A DNA stretch of 64,000 nt from Bathymodiolus brooksi. Taxonomy: Eukaryota > Mollusca > Bivalvia > Mytilida > Modiolidae. Numbering within the stretch: position 1 is the stretch's first letter; every line of letters starts with the position of its first letter. The notes beneath the pieces are model-generated. The model did no database searches. It was not told where the DNA came from and worked only from the letters and a program-made list of their open reading frames with translations. This document shows, one piece after another, positions 29,001-40,617 of this stretch. The translations under genes and the position numbers were made by a program. The stretch spans positions 60,152,369 through 60,216,368 of the forward strand of contig OY804588.1 in assembly GCA_963680875.1 (NCBI GenBank), written 5' to 3'.

Positions 29001-32000
29001 TAGCCGCCATTTTGAATTTCATATCGGAACAAAAAACGTAAAGTTTGTAGAGGACCATCCAATGAACATTCTTGTACAGTTTGGCTTTAATCATATTTGT
29101 AGTTTCTGAGAAGAAGGCATTTGAACATTTTCCCATAGGGTCCAATGTTAATCTATGTCCTGCGGTGGTGACCATCTTGGATTTCCGATCGGTATAAAAA
29201 GCACACACCTTGTAGAGGACCTTCCAATGATCATTCCTGGGCAGTTTGGTTTCAATTATCCAAGTGGTTTCAGAGAAGAAGCGTTTTGAAACATTTTTCC
29301 CATAGGGTCCAATGTTAAACTAAGTCCTGCCGTAGCCGCCATTTTGAATTTCATACCAGAACAAAAAACGTAAAGTTTGTAGAGGACCATCTAATGAACA
29401 TTCATGTACAGTTTGGCTTTAATCATATTTGTAGTTTCTGAGTAGAAGGCATTTGAATATTTTCCCATAGGGTCCAATGTTAATCTATGTCCTGCGGTGG
29501 CGGCCATCTTGGATTTCCGACCGGCATAAAAAACAGAAAATTTGTAGAGGACCTTCCAATGATCATTCCTGGGCAGTTTAGTTTCAACTGTCCAAGTGGT
29601 TTCAGAGAAGAAGCATTTTGAAACATTTTTCCCATAGGGTCCAATGTTAAACTAAGTCCTGCCGTAGCCGCCATTTTGAATTTCATACCAGAACAAAAAA
29701 CGTAAAGTTTGTAGAGGACCATCTAATGAACATTCATGTACAGTTTGGCTTTAATCATATTTGTAGTTTCTGAGTAGAAGGCATTTGAATATTTTCCAAT
29801 AGGGTCCAATGTTAATCTATGTCCTGCGGTGGCGGCCATCTTGGATTTCCGACCGGCATAAAAAACAGAAAATTTGTAGAGGACCTTCCAATGATCATTC
29901 CTGGGCAGTTTAGTTTCAACTGTCCAAGTGGTTTCAGAGAAGAAGCATTTTGAAACATTTTTCCCATAGGGTCCAATGTTAAACTAAGTCCTGCCGTAGC
30001 CGCCATTTTGAATTTCATACCAGAACAAAAAACGTAAAGTTTGTAGAGGACCATCTAATGAACATTCATGTACAGTTTGGCTTTAATCATATTTGTAGTT
30101 TCTGAGTAGAAGGCATTTGAATATTTTCCCATAGGGTCCAATGTTAATCTATGTCCTGCGGTGGCGGCCATCTTGGATTTCTGACCGGCATAAAAAACGG
30201 AAAATTTGTAGAGGACCTTCCAATGATCATTCCTGGGCAGTTTGGTTTCAACTGTCCAAGTGGTTTCAGAGAAGAAGCATTTTGAAACATTTTTCCCATA
30301 GGGTCCAATGTTAAACTAAGTCCTGCCGTAGCCGCCATTTTGAATTTCATATCGGAACAAAAAACGTAAAGTTTGTAGAGGACCATCCAATGAACATTCT
30401 TGTACAGTTTGGCTTTAATCATATTTGTAGTTTCTGAGAAGAAGGCATTTGAACATTTTCCCATAGGGTCCAATGTTAATCTATGTCCTGCGGTGGTGAC
30501 CATCTTGGATTTCCGATCGGCATAAAAAACACACACCTTGTAGAGGACCTTCCAATGATCATTCCAGGGCAGTTTGGTTTCAATTATCCAAGTGGTTTCA
30601 GAGAAGAAGCGTTTTGAAACATTTTTCCCATAGGGTCCAATGTTAAACTAAGTCCTGCCGTAGCCGCCATTTTGAATTTTATATCGGAACAAAAAACGCA
30701 AAGTTTGTAGAGGACCATCCAATGAACATTCATGTACAGTTTGGCTTTAATCATATTTGTAGTTTCTGAGAAGAAGGCATTTGAACATTTTCCCATAGGG
30801 TCCAATGTTAAACTATGTCCTGCGGTGGTGGCCATCTTGGATTTCCGACCGGCATAAAAAACAGAAAATTTGTAGAGGACCTTCCAATGATCATTCCTGG
30901 GCAGTTTGGTTTCAACTGTCCAAGTGGTTTCAGAGAAGAAGCATTTTGAAACATTTTTCCCATAGGGTCCAATGTTAAACTAAGTCCTGCCGTAGCCGCC
31001 ATTTTGAATTTCATATCGGAACAAAAAACGTATTGTTTGTAGAGGACCATCCAATGAACATTCTTGTACAGTTTGGCTTTAATCATATTTGTAGTTTCTG
31101 AGAAGAAGGCATTTGAACATTTTCCCATAGGGTCCAATGTTAATCTATGTCCTGCGGTGGTGACCATCTTGGATTTCCGATCGGCATAAAAAACACACAC
31201 CTTGTAGAGGACCTTCCAATGATCATTCCTGGGCAGATTGGTTTCAATTATCCAAGTGGTTTCAGAGAAGAAGCGTTTTGAAACATTTTTCCCATAGGGT
31301 CCAATGTTAAACTAAGTCCTGCCGTAGCCGCCATTTTGAATTTCATACCAGAACAAAAAACGTAAAGTTTGTAGAGGACCATCTAATGAACATTCATGTA
31401 CAGTTTGGCTTTAATCATATTTGTAGTTTCTGAGTAGAAGGCATTTGAATATTTTCCCATAGGGTCCAATGTTAATCTATGTCCTGCGGTGGCGGCCATC
31501 TTGGATTTCCGACCGGCATAAAAAACAGAAAATTTGTAGAGGACCTTCCAATGATCATTCCTGGGCAGTTTAGTTTCAACTGTCCAAGTGGTTTCAGAGA
31601 AGAAGCATTTTGAAACATTTTTCCCATAGGGTCCAATGTTAAACTAAGTCCTGCCGTAGCCGCCATTTTGAATTTCATACCAGAACAAAAAACGTAAAGT
31701 TTGTAGAGGACCATCTAATGAACATTCATGTACAGTTTGGCTTTAATCATATTTGTAGTTTCTGAGTAGAAGGCATTTGAATACTTTCCCATAGGGTCCA
31801 ATGTTAATCTATGTCCTGCGGTGGCGGCCATCTTGGATTTCTGACCGGCATAAAAAACGGAAAATTTGTAGAGGACCTTCCAATGATCATTCCTGGGCAG
31901 TTTGGTTTCAACTGTCCAAGTGGTTTCAGAGAAGAAGCATTTTGAAACATTTTTCCCATAGGGTCCAATGTTAAACTAAGTCCTGCCGTAGCCGCCATTT

Positions 32001-35000
32001 TGAATTTCATATCGGAACAAAAAACGTAAAGTTTGTAGAGGACCATCCAATGAACATTCTTGTACAGTTTGGCTTTAATCATATTTGTAGTTTCTGAGAA
32101 GAAGGCATTTGAACATTTTCCCATAGGGTCCAATGTTAATCTATGTCCTGCGGTGGTGACCATCTTGGATTTCCGATCGGCATAAAAAACACACACCTTG
32201 TAGAGGACCTTCCAATGATCATTCCTGGGCAGTTTGGTTTCAATTATCCAAGTGGTTTCAGAGAAGAAGCGTTTTGAAACATTTTTCCCATAGGGTCCAA
32301 TGTTAAACTAAGTCCTGCCGTAGCCGCCATTTTGAATTTCATATCGGAACAAAAAACGTAAAGTTTGTAGAGGACCATCCAATGAACATTCTTGTACAGT
32401 TTGGCTTTAATCATATTTGTAGTTTCTGAGAAGAAGGCATTTGAACATTTTCCCATAGGGTCCAATGTTAATCTATGTCCTGCGGTGGTGACCATCTTGG
32501 ATTTCCGATCGGCATAAAAAACACACACCTTGTAGAGGACCTTCCAATGATCATTCCTGGGCAGTTTGGTTTCAATTATCCAAGTGGTTTCAGAGAAGAA
32601 GCGTTTTGAAACATTTTTCCCATAGGGTCCAATGTTAAACTAAGTCCTGCCGTAGCCGCCATTTTGAATTTTATATCGGAACAAAAAACGCAAAGTTTGT
32701 AGAGGACCATCCAATGAACATTCATGTACAGTTTGGCTTTAATCATATTTGTAGTTTCTGAGAAGAAGGCATTTGAACATTTTCCCATAGGGTCCAATGT
32801 TAAACTATGTCCTGCGGTGGTGGCCATCTTGGATTTCCGACCGGCATAAAAAAAAAACAATTTGTAGAGGACCTACCAATGATCATTCCTGGGCATTTTG
32901 GTTTCAACTGTCCAAGTGGTTTCAGAGAAGAAGCATTTTGAAACATTTTTCCCATAGGGTCCAATGTTAAACTAAGTCCTGCCGTAGCCGCCATTTTGAA
33001 TTTCATATCGGAACAAAAAACGTATTGTTTGTAGAGAATCATCCAATGAACATTCATGTACAGTTTGGCTTTAATCATATTTGTAGTTTCTGAGAAGAAG
33101 GCATTTGAACATTTTCCCATAGGGTCCAATGTTAATCTATGTCCTGCAGTGGCGGCCATCTTGGATTTCCGATCGGCATAAAAAAACAGAAACTTTGTAG
33201 AGGACCTTCCAATGATCATTCCTGGGCAGTTTGGTTTCAATTATCCAAGTGGTTTCAGAGAAGAAGCGTTTTGAAACATTTTTCCCATAGGGTCCAATGT
33301 TAAACTAAGTCCTGCCGTAGCCGCCATTTTGAATTTTATATCGGAACAAAAAACGCAAAGTTTGTAGAGGACCATCCAATGAACATTCATGTACAGTTTG
33401 GCTTTAATCATATTTGTAGTTTCTGAGAAGAAGGCATTTGAACATTTTCCCATAGGGTCCAATGTTAAACTATGTCCTGCGGTGGTGGCCATCTTGGATT
33501 TCCGACCGGCATAACAAACAGAAAATTTGTAGAGGACTTACCAATGATCATTCCTGGGCATTTTGGTTTCAACTGTCCAAGTGGTTTCAGAGAAGAAGCA
33601 TTTTGAAACATTTTTCCCATAGGGTCCAATGTTAAACTAAGTCCTGCCGTAGCCGCCATTTTGAATTTCATATCGGAACAAAAAACGTATTGTTTGTAGA
33701 GAATCATCCAATGAACATTCATGTACAGTTTGGCTTTAATCATATTTGTAGTTTCTGAGAAGAAGGCATTTGAACATTTTCCCATAGGGTCCAATGTTAA
33801 TCTATGTCCTGCAGTGGCGGCCATCTTGGATTTCCGATCGGCATAAAAAAACAGAAACTTTGTAGAGGACCTTCCAATGATCATTCCTGGGCAGTTTGGT
33901 TTCAATTATCCAAGTGGTTTCAGAGAAGAAGCGTTTTGAAACATTTTTCCCATAGGGTCCAATGTTAAACTAAGTCCTGCCGTAGCCGCCATTTTGAATT
34001 TCATACCAGAACAAAAAACGTAAAGTTTGTAGAGGACCATCTAATGAACATTCATGTACAGTTTGGCTTTAATCATATTTGTAGTTTCTGAGTAGAAGGC
34101 ATTTGAATATTTTCCCATAGGGTCCAATGTTAATCTATGTCCTGCGGTGGCGGCCATCTTGGATTTCCGACCGGCATAAAAAACAGAAAATTTGTAGAGG
34201 ACCTTCCAATGATCATTCCTGGGCAGTTTAGTTTCAACTGTCCAAGTGGTTTCAGAGAAGAAGCATTTTGAAACATTTTTCCCATAGGGTCCAATGTTAA
34301 ACTAAGTTCTGCCGTAGCCGCCATTTTGAATTTCATATCGGAACAAAAAACCTTAAGATTGTAGAGGACCATCCAATGAACATTCATGTACAGTTTGGCT
34401 TTAATCATATTTGTAGTTTCTGAGAAGAAGGCATTTGAACATTTTCCCATAGGGTCCAATGTTAATCTATGTATTGTGGTGGCGGCCATCTTGGATTTCC
34501 GATCGGCATAAAAAACATAAAATTTCTAGAGGACCTTCCAATGATCATTCCTAGGCAGTTTGGTTTCAATTATCCAAGTGGTTTCAGAGAAGAAGCGTTT
34601 TGAAACATTTTTCCCATAGTGTTCAATGTTAAACTAAGTCCTGCCGTAGCCGCCATTTTGAATTTCATACCAGAACAAAAAACGTAAAGTTTGTAGAGGA
34701 CCATCTAATGAACATTCATGTACAGTTTGGCTTTAATCATATTTGTAGTTTCTGAGTAGAAGGCATTTGAATATTTTCCCATAGGGTCCAATGTTAATCT
34801 ATGTCCTGCGGTGGCGGCCATCTTGGATTTCCGACCGGCATAAAAAACAGAAAATTTGTAGAGGACTTTCCAATGATCATTCCTGGGCAGTTTGGTTTCA
34901 ACTGTCCAAGTGGTTTCAGAGAAGAAGCATTTTGAAACATTTTTCCCATAGGGTCCAATGTTAAACTAAGTCCTGCCGTAGCCGCCATTTTGAATTTCAT

Positions 35001-35477
35001 ATCGGAACAAAAAACCTTAAGATTGTAGAGGACCATCCAATGAACATTCATGTACAGTTTGGCTTTAATCATATTTGTAGTTTCTGAGAAGAAGGCATTT
35101 GAACATTTTCCCATAGGGTCCAATGTTAATCTATGTCCTGCGGTGGTGGCCATCTTGGATTTCCGACCGGCATAAAAACAGTAACTTGGTAAAGGACATT
35201 CCAATGATCATTCCTTTACAGTTTGGGTTCAGTCAGTTCATTAGTTTCGGAGAAGAAGATCTTTGAAATTTCAGCCAATCAGAGCATATTATTGGCCCTG
35301 GCAGCCATATTGAATATCCGACTGGAACGAAAAACAGTAACTTTGTAGAGGACCATCCAAGGAACATTCCTGCTAAGTTCGGTTCCAATCGGCCAAGTGG
35401 TTTCGGAGAAGAAGCTTGAAATGTGAAAAGTTTACAGACGACAGACGACAGACGACGGACGCCAAGTGAAGGCAATA

Positions 35478-35506
35478 GTTCACCTGGACCTTTGGTCCAG
35501 GTGAAC
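35478..35506. repeat. 3'-terminal hairpin of the Helitron-like element
   Basis: GTTCACCTGGACC and GGTCCAGGTGAAC form a perfect 13-bp stem around a TTT loop, followed by TAA at the element end. Helitrons use such a hairpin near the 3' terminus as a stop signal for rolling-circle transfer. Confidence 0.8.
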
Positions 35507-35511
35507 TAATA

Positions 35512-36016
35512 ATACTACAAGGGGGCGAACTCACTTGCTTCCATTTTTTTAAGTCGTCGTGTTAAATTGATCGTAACTTCGGAACGCCTTAATATTTTCA
35601 AAAAATGTTTCCACCAGTCGAAAGTCAAGTAATTTTCCTTTCCAAAGAGACCCCAATTGTTAGTGTAGGCCTCCGAACTGCTGAGGTATCATACACGAAC
35701 CAAAACATTGATAGCATATTTACCTGGATAGTGACAAGTCCCTGTGGTTGACCACTTCCCATTTGTGTACAGACTTTCCCATGCGTAAACGAGTCATTTT
35801 GACTAGCTAAATACTTTCATCCATTTAAATTATGATAAAATTTCTTACCTTACGCCAATTTATATGTCCTTTAAGTCTATTTTTGAAAGAAATCCCATTT
35901 GCATCCTTGACAAATGCCATAGACGTGAAAATTGAGAGAGTTCTAACGGGCTTTTTGATTGGCTGAACAATCTGTTTCAGCCAATCAAAAAGCTCGTTAG
36001 AACTCTCTTGTAGTAT
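35512..36016 (+). repeat. Foldback element, copy B (one arm mostly deleted)
   Basis: The element begins ATACTACAAG and ends CTTGTAGTAT, followed by TATA (36017-36020), the expected target duplication. Its first arm matches 743 down to about 300 of copy A, apart from a replaced segment near 35707-35747. The central stem with CAGCCAATCAAAAAGC is complete. Only the outermost bases of the second arm remain, so copy B is a deletion derivative of the palindrome. Confidence 0.75.
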
Positions 36017-36587
36017 TATATAGTATTATCAAGGACGTATAATAAGAAGGATAAGAATCTCGTAGTTTCTCGTTAACCTATGGCGATTACGGTTTAACTT
36101 AATACCGAATATGAGCGCGATAGCGGTTTAACTTAATACCGAATATGAATCATATTTGCGAATATGGATTAAAGTTCACGAATATGAATAGAAATTTAGT
36201 AATTTTAACTTGAAAACAATCAAGTTTAATAATATATATGTTCTGACCGTGTAAAATAGCTGAAATCAGTTAAGTAACTGAACAAAATCATCCCTGAATG
36301 TTTGAGACAGTACACATAGTTTTCCGTATCTATTTTTTAAAGAACGGAATGAACTGACAATCATCATGTTTATTCAGTTCTCCTTTTATTATTTCCTTCT
36401 CGAAACTAACTTTTAATCAAGAAATGCACGTTGATCAACAACGGTCATATCTATTTTAGTATGGATAGTACGGGCATTGGAAACCGCGATTCATCGTCTT
36501 CATAATAGTGTTGAATGTATTTATTCACAATTTAAATTGTTGTGTGTGTTTTAGCTTGTGTTTTCCCAAATTTCAAACTGTATAAGG

Positions 36588-36796
36588 GTGTACACTGATT
36601 AATAATGTGTTGTGTAAACGTGTCGGTGATCGAGTTGAAGTCAATAATAATGTATTCATACCAATTTTTAATTAATTAATTGTTTTAAAATTTCCAACAC
36701 TTCAAAGGGTGTGAATTCGTAATCAGCACTGATTAATAATGTTTTGTGTAAACATGTCAATGATTGAGTTTAAGTCTCTAATAAAGTATTCATAAC
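36588..36796 (+). repeat. Imperfect direct repeat (two units, 138 bp apart)
   Basis: CACTGATTAATAATGT with TGTGTAAAC(A/G)TGTC, a GATTGAGTT-like block and GTATTCATA occurs at 36588-36664 and 36726-36796, just upstream of the zinc-finger ORF of the P-like element. It may belong to its promoter region; nothing more can be said. Confidence 0.55.
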
Positions 36797-36954
36797 ATCT
36801 TTTAACAAATTAATTGTTCTCTTTGATGTTCTGGTCTTGAAATATTTTAAACATCAAGCTGTTTTTAATTGTGAGAAAAATAATTATGAGTAGAAGCTGC
36901 TCAGTTGTCATAAAATGGCAAGTTTTGACCTTATTTATCATTAAAACTATTACA

Positions 36955-38208
36955 ATGTCAGACTTCTTGTCTTGGGATACTGACTTGGATCTTGATCTGT
37001 TGTTAGAAAAATACACCGAGTATGATCCTAGTGATAGTGGCAGTGATGACTATGACTGCAGTACTGCTAAAAAGAAGAAGACTAATACTTCTGCCACACA
37101 GCCATCTACCTTGACACAATACAAGTGCCCAGTTTGTGCCAAGAAACTTAAAACAATATCAGGTTTCCGGGGTCACACACAAAAGCAGCATGGTCAAAAT
37201 CTACGTGCCAGTGATCATCATCGTATAGCCAGTACCCCAGATGCTGAACCAATAAAAACTTCAACATCAGCAATGTCATTCACCGATCAGTCTTTCGGCA
37301 ATGTATTTTCAGCATCTCTAGAATCAACACTGACCAACATTACCAATGACCCCTTTATCAGCAATCCTGATGAGATGAGAACCCTTTGTTCAGTGGTTCA
37401 AGGGTCAACTGATATCAACAACTTTTTATACCAAACTTTTTGCAATATAGTATCAACAAGTACTGATATAACACTTGGTACAGACCGTGAACAGTTGTTT
37501 CGCCGTCTTCACAAGACTCGTATAAGCCAGTCTATTAGGGAGGAATTTGCTTCATTTTTTTTACAGCATTCCAAAAATACTGTTAATAATTTCCTGCAAC
37601 TTATTTTTGAGGACATTGTAGGTGAAATTTTAGTGCATCAAACCACCATAGCTAAAGATAATGCTGACAAAGAGCAATCCATGATAAGTAACAATGACCA
37701 GTCTATATTGTATTACATTGCAGGGTACATTCTAAGATCACTACGCAAGAAGTATCTTAGGTATTCAAAACACAAACTTTCATTGATAGACAAGTTTTCC
37801 GATAATTCTGAAAACCACAATTTTGTTCAGAAGTATGAACGATGGTACAAAATCCAAAACCATGGTGGACTACAAAAGCCTTGTGACACTTTCTTTTTGC
37901 TTGTTCGAGAATTGGAGTTGGTTGTTCGTAAGTCAGTTACAGCCAAGTTGAGTGCAAATTCATTGTTGTTAGGACCCCTTAAGGAGAACATAATGGAATC
38001 ATTCTTGGTAAAATATTATTGTGATATATTAATACCAAATGAGTCATGTGAGGTTGTTTCATCTGTGACTGAGGATTTAGTACACTTATTTTTGACAATA
38101 CGTGGGTATGCTGTAACTCGTTTAGAACGCAATAAACTTCAGAAGTCATCAAATGGTAAAGCATCATTAAGTCTGGGACAGGTGTTGAAAGAAAAGGTAC
38201 ATAATTGA
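36955..38208 (+). CDS. C2H2 protein of the P-like element with transposase-like C-terminal domain
   Basis: The protein has about 417 residues from ATG 36955 (MSDFLSWDTDLDL); the frame is open further upstream to an alternative ATG at 36886. It has an acidic N-terminus, one C2H2 finger (YKCPVCAKKL...GHTQKQH), a long helical middle, and a C-terminal region with LYYIAGYILRSL, NHGGLQKPCDTFFLLVRELE and FLTIRGYAVTRLERNKL. The AGYI...GGL..P...LE pattern resembles the C-terminal part of P-element/THAP9-type transposases, lacking a visible DDE core. A DNA-binding partner or regulator of transposition is inference. The frame is intact for more than 400 codons, unlike its neighbours. Confidence 0.6.
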   Translation: MSDFLSWDTDLDLDLLLEKYTEYDPSDSGSDDYDCSTAKKKKTNTSATQPSTLTQYKCPVCAKKLKTISGFRGHTQKQHGQNLRASDHHRIASTPDAEPIKTSTSAMSFTDQSFGNVFSASLESTLTNITNDPFISNPDEMRTLCSVVQGSTDINNFLYQTFCNIVSTSTDITLGTDREQLFRRLHKTRISQSIREEFASFFLQHSKNTVNNFLQLIFEDIVGEILVHQTTIAKDNADKEQSMISNNDQSILYYIAGYILRSLRKKYLRYSKHKLSLIDKFSDNSENHNFVQKYERWYKIQNHGGLQKPCDTFFLLVRELELVVRKSVTAKLSANSLLLGPLKENIMESFLVKYYCDILIPNESCEVVSSVTEDLVHLFLTIRGYAVTRLERNKLQKSSNGKASLSLGQVLKEKVHN

Positions 38209-38416
38209 ACTGTTTTGTGAATGTTGTCTGTTACATTATGTACATTTTTTTTATTTGTTCTGATGTAGTTTGTTTCATTTCAATCTTAATATATGTAATA
38301 GTGCTCTTTCATGTACATGTGGATGAAGAATAAAAAGATCAACAAATTATTTCACCATCTTTTTTTTTCCTTTGGGCAGGCAAGTCTAAAGTTTCATTCA
38401 GTTTTGATTTTTTGTG

Positions 38417-38560
38417 TTTTAACGCCACTTTCAACACTATTTCAGCTACATAAAAATGTATATTATGGCGACCAGTTTTAGTGGTGGAGGAAGCAGGAGT
38501 ACCTGGAGAGAACCACCGACCATGGGCAAGCAACTGATAAACTTTATCACATCTCATGTT
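38417..38560 (+). repeat. Dispersed repeat copy 2
   Basis: This stretch has TTTTAACGCCACTTTCAACA, an ATGGCGACCAGTTTT block, GTGGTGGAGGAAGCAGGAGT, ACCTGGAGAGAACCACCGAC and CAACTGATAAACTTTATCA. It has the same block order as 2083-2205 and partly the Polinton spacers. Confidence 0.6.
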
Positions 38561-39095
38561 TATTTACTCCAATATCCTTTCTAGAAAAAAAAATACTGCT
38601 GCAAGATGAAGAACAACAAGTAATGCATTATCATTTACAATGAATGTCCTGAATATCCAAACTAATACATTGTATATGCCTGATGACAGGGTAAAGAAGA
38701 ACTGAAAAGTATGTTCGAAATAAACAAAATATCACACCTGCTGCAACTTAGTTGAACGATATTAAACACAAAATTAATTTATCACAAATCAGAAAATATC
38801 ATGGGGAAATATTGGAGTTCAGCAGTACTTGCACACCAAAAAGTTAAAAACATGCTAAATAATATTTTATGGACAACAAAAATATTACTTATTATACAAT
38901 ATAGCAATGTACAATAAAGCCATTTAAATATCTTATTTATTTATTATTAAAAAGATTATGCTCATGCTAGACCATCATATAAATGATGGAGCCCTCACGC
39001 CACGACAAGGCCATGAGCAATGTGAGGGTGGGCCCCCCTATTCCCAACTGAAAGATATTTATTTATTTAACAAGGATTGGGGATTTTTTTTTAAT

Positions 39096-39438
39096 AAAAG
39101 TTATAACTACAAAGATACCCTGCACAAGGCACGGGATATCTCTAGTAGTCCGCATAGTTTCCCAATTATTTAATTTTAGTTGAAAAAGGTTATAACTACA
39201 AAGATACCCTGCACAAGGCACGGGGTATCTTTAGTAGCCCACATAGTTTCCCAATTATTTAAGTTTATTGAAAAAAAGTTATACTACAAAGACACCCTGC
39301 ACAAGGTATCTCTAGTAGTCCACATAGTTTCCCAATTATTTAAGCTTAGAAAAAGGTTATAACTACAAAGATACCCTGCACAAGGCACGAGGTATCTTTA
39401 GTAGCCCGCATTGTTTCCCAATTATTTAAGTTTAGTGA
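39096..39438 (+). repeat. About 88-bp tandem repeat, four copies
   Basis: Each unit has GTTATAACTACAAAGATACC, CTGCACAAGGCACGGGATAT, TAGTAGTCC and CATAGTTTCCCAATTATTTA. The third unit has lost about 8 bp. No coding meaning was found. Confidence 0.8.
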
Positions 39439-39574
39439 AAAGTTATTAAATATAAAGTGAAATAAAAGTTTTATTAATAATTTTTTTTTTAAAATAAATA
39501 TATAGGATATAACGAAAAATACATACATTTATGTACAATAAAAACACATGATTGACATTTGTGAAGAAACACAT

Positions 39575-39608
39575 ATTTGAAAAATTGTCACGTGACAATT
39601 TTTCAAAT
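39575..39608. repeat. Perfect 34-bp palindrome centred on CACGTG
   Basis: The arms ATTTGAAAAATTGTCAC and GTGACAATTTTTCAAAT are exact inverses. The centre is an E-box (CACGTG). It could be a protein-binding site, a cruciform or the relic of a small inverted element. Confidence 0.85.
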
Positions 39609-40093
39609 CAGATTACAGATGCTGATAAAGCTTGTTGGTCAAGCGAAATATCCATCGATTTAATTATAATTATAGTCTTTTTGTAGACTTATAGTTATTT
39701 TTGTTATATTTTAACATCTTTTTTTGATATCGTTGTGCTAACATTTTAGACGTTTATTTATCATTTTTGTTGGTTTGCACAGAATCGTTAACACTTGTTT
39801 CCGATCCGACATCCCGTAGGTTCATACGTTGGCTACTTTTTCAGACGTTTATATATTTATATATTTATAACTCCTGTATTTCATATTTTTATCTGATCAT
39901 ACATGTAGAAAAATTAAACATGGCAAATACATGTACAAAATGTACATGTATGCAAGAGGTTTAACAGATTTCAACTTTTGAATGGATTTTAAGTTAAATT
40001 AAGTTATAACACAGACAAAGCAAACAAACAGAAAATTAGAAGATGACAATACAAACTAATATAAATTATCGCCTTCTGTGTAACTTTGAATTG

Positions 40094-40558
40094 TCAATTA
40101 AAAAACTCTTGGTTTTCACTGTTGACACAAATGTTCCCACGTTTTGGTTGAAGAGCTTGGGCTCCGACAGCCCGCATCTGTGTCATCATGTGACGAACAT
40201 CATACACAGTAGGGTTACTATTGTCACCAACCTTATGACGGTAATGTCCAAAGTGTTGTTCTAAGGGGTCCTGATTAAAAGCATGTGTCAAAACAAATTG
40301 TGCGCCAAAATCTAATAGGAATTTGACACTGTCTACAATAGAATGAACACTGATCTTAAGTCCAGTTAGAGTTTGATGACTCAAAAGCATTCCTTTCTTC
40401 TCTTTTTGTGTGAAGTTGCCTGGTCGATTCATAACTGATTGTTCCCATTCTGTGAAATACTGCAGAAAATCCTCCTTTAACCAACGAAGCCTATCATCAT
40501 CAGTGGAGCGATAAGGATTCAAATCTGGGTTGCGTTTGTTACGGCCTTCAAACAGGTT
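40094..40558 (-). pseudogene. P-element-type transposase, C-terminal fragment
   Basis: The frame reads LSHQTLTGLKISVHSIVDSV, then FVLTHAFNQDPLEQHFGHYR and NPTVYDVRHMM. The NQDPLEQHFG block is the well-known late catalytic-region motif of P-element/THAP9 transposases (usually NQDxLExFFG). The frame is closed by a TAG at about 40559-40561, right against the terminal repeat. The N-terminal THAP, leucine zipper and main RNase-H core are missing, so this copy cannot move itself. Confidence 0.7.
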
Positions 40559-40617
40559 CTATATACGTCCTTGGTATTATATAGTTTGTTTTTTTTTGGA
40601 CGCACCTAGCCCCTGTG

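Larger units (their letters stand above)
15590..35180 (+). repeat. 332-bp dimeric satellite, about 59 dimers
   Basis: Two related monomers of about 166 bp alternate. One contains CCTTCCAATGATCATTCCTG and GCCGTAGCCGCCATTTTGAA. The other contains CCATCCAATGAACATTCATG and GCGGTGGTGGCCATCTTGGA. The spacing of the first motif is 332 bp over almost the whole array. Minus-strand open frames of 80-180 codons recur with the same spacing, but the period is not a multiple of three and stops recur, so they are repeat artefacts. Units at both margins (15317-15590 and 35180-35420) are strongly diverged, as expected for old edge copies. Confidence 0.95.
15317..35509 (+). mobile_element. Giant Helitron-like 'pearl'-type element with expanded satellite core
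   Basis: The boundaries come from the empty site at 745/746 in the inverted paralogue: ACTATA|TAATACTACAAG. The element starts CCAGAGGCTCTCAAGAGCCT (a short palindrome) and ends with a 13-bp perfect hairpin followed by TAA, giving CTAA at the 3' end. It sits between A and T without target duplication. These are Helitron-type 3' features. A tandem-repeat core between unique ends is what I recall for bivalve pearl elements, considered non-autonomous Helitron/Helentron relatives. No Rep/helicase gene is present. At 20.2 kb it is far larger than the usual sub-kilobase to few-kilobase elements of this design. Confidence 0.7.
38209..40093. other. Non-coding interior of the P-like element
   Basis: No gene is seen. 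The stretch holds a copy of the dispersed repeat (38417-38560), an 88-bp tandem repeat (39096-39438) and a perfect 34-bp palindrome (39575-39608). The two flanking genes converge on it. Confidence 0.6.
15269..40617. mobile_element. P-like DNA transposon with nested insertions
   Basis: The termini are CACAGGGGCTAGGTGCGTCC (15269-15288) and its inverse (40598-40617), flanked by 8-bp duplications TTTGCAGC (15261-15268 and 40618-40625). The inner terminal repeat continues at 36021-36050 and 40559-40585 (both contain a CAAGGACGTATA core or its inverse), interrupted on the left by a Helitron-like element and a foldback element. Removing those leaves about 4.6 kb with a zinc-finger protein gene (+) and a transposase fragment (-). 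An 8-bp duplication and the transposase motif favour the P superfamily; hAT also makes 8-bp duplications. Confidence 0.75.

Noticed and set aside
15590..35180. CRISPR-like regular repeat array
   Set aside because: The whole unit is repeated; there are no unique spacers between short constant repeats, and the context is eukaryotic.
15542..35204. Dozens of minus-strand open frames of 80-180 codons with similar proteins (for example MATTAGHRLTLDPMGK...)
   Set aside because: They repeat with the 332-bp satellite period, shift frame every unit, start and stop at the same motif positions and have no domain features; they are translations of satellite DNA.
38339..38557. 72-codon minus-strand frame
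   Set aside because: It lies within the dispersed repeat and has no protein features.
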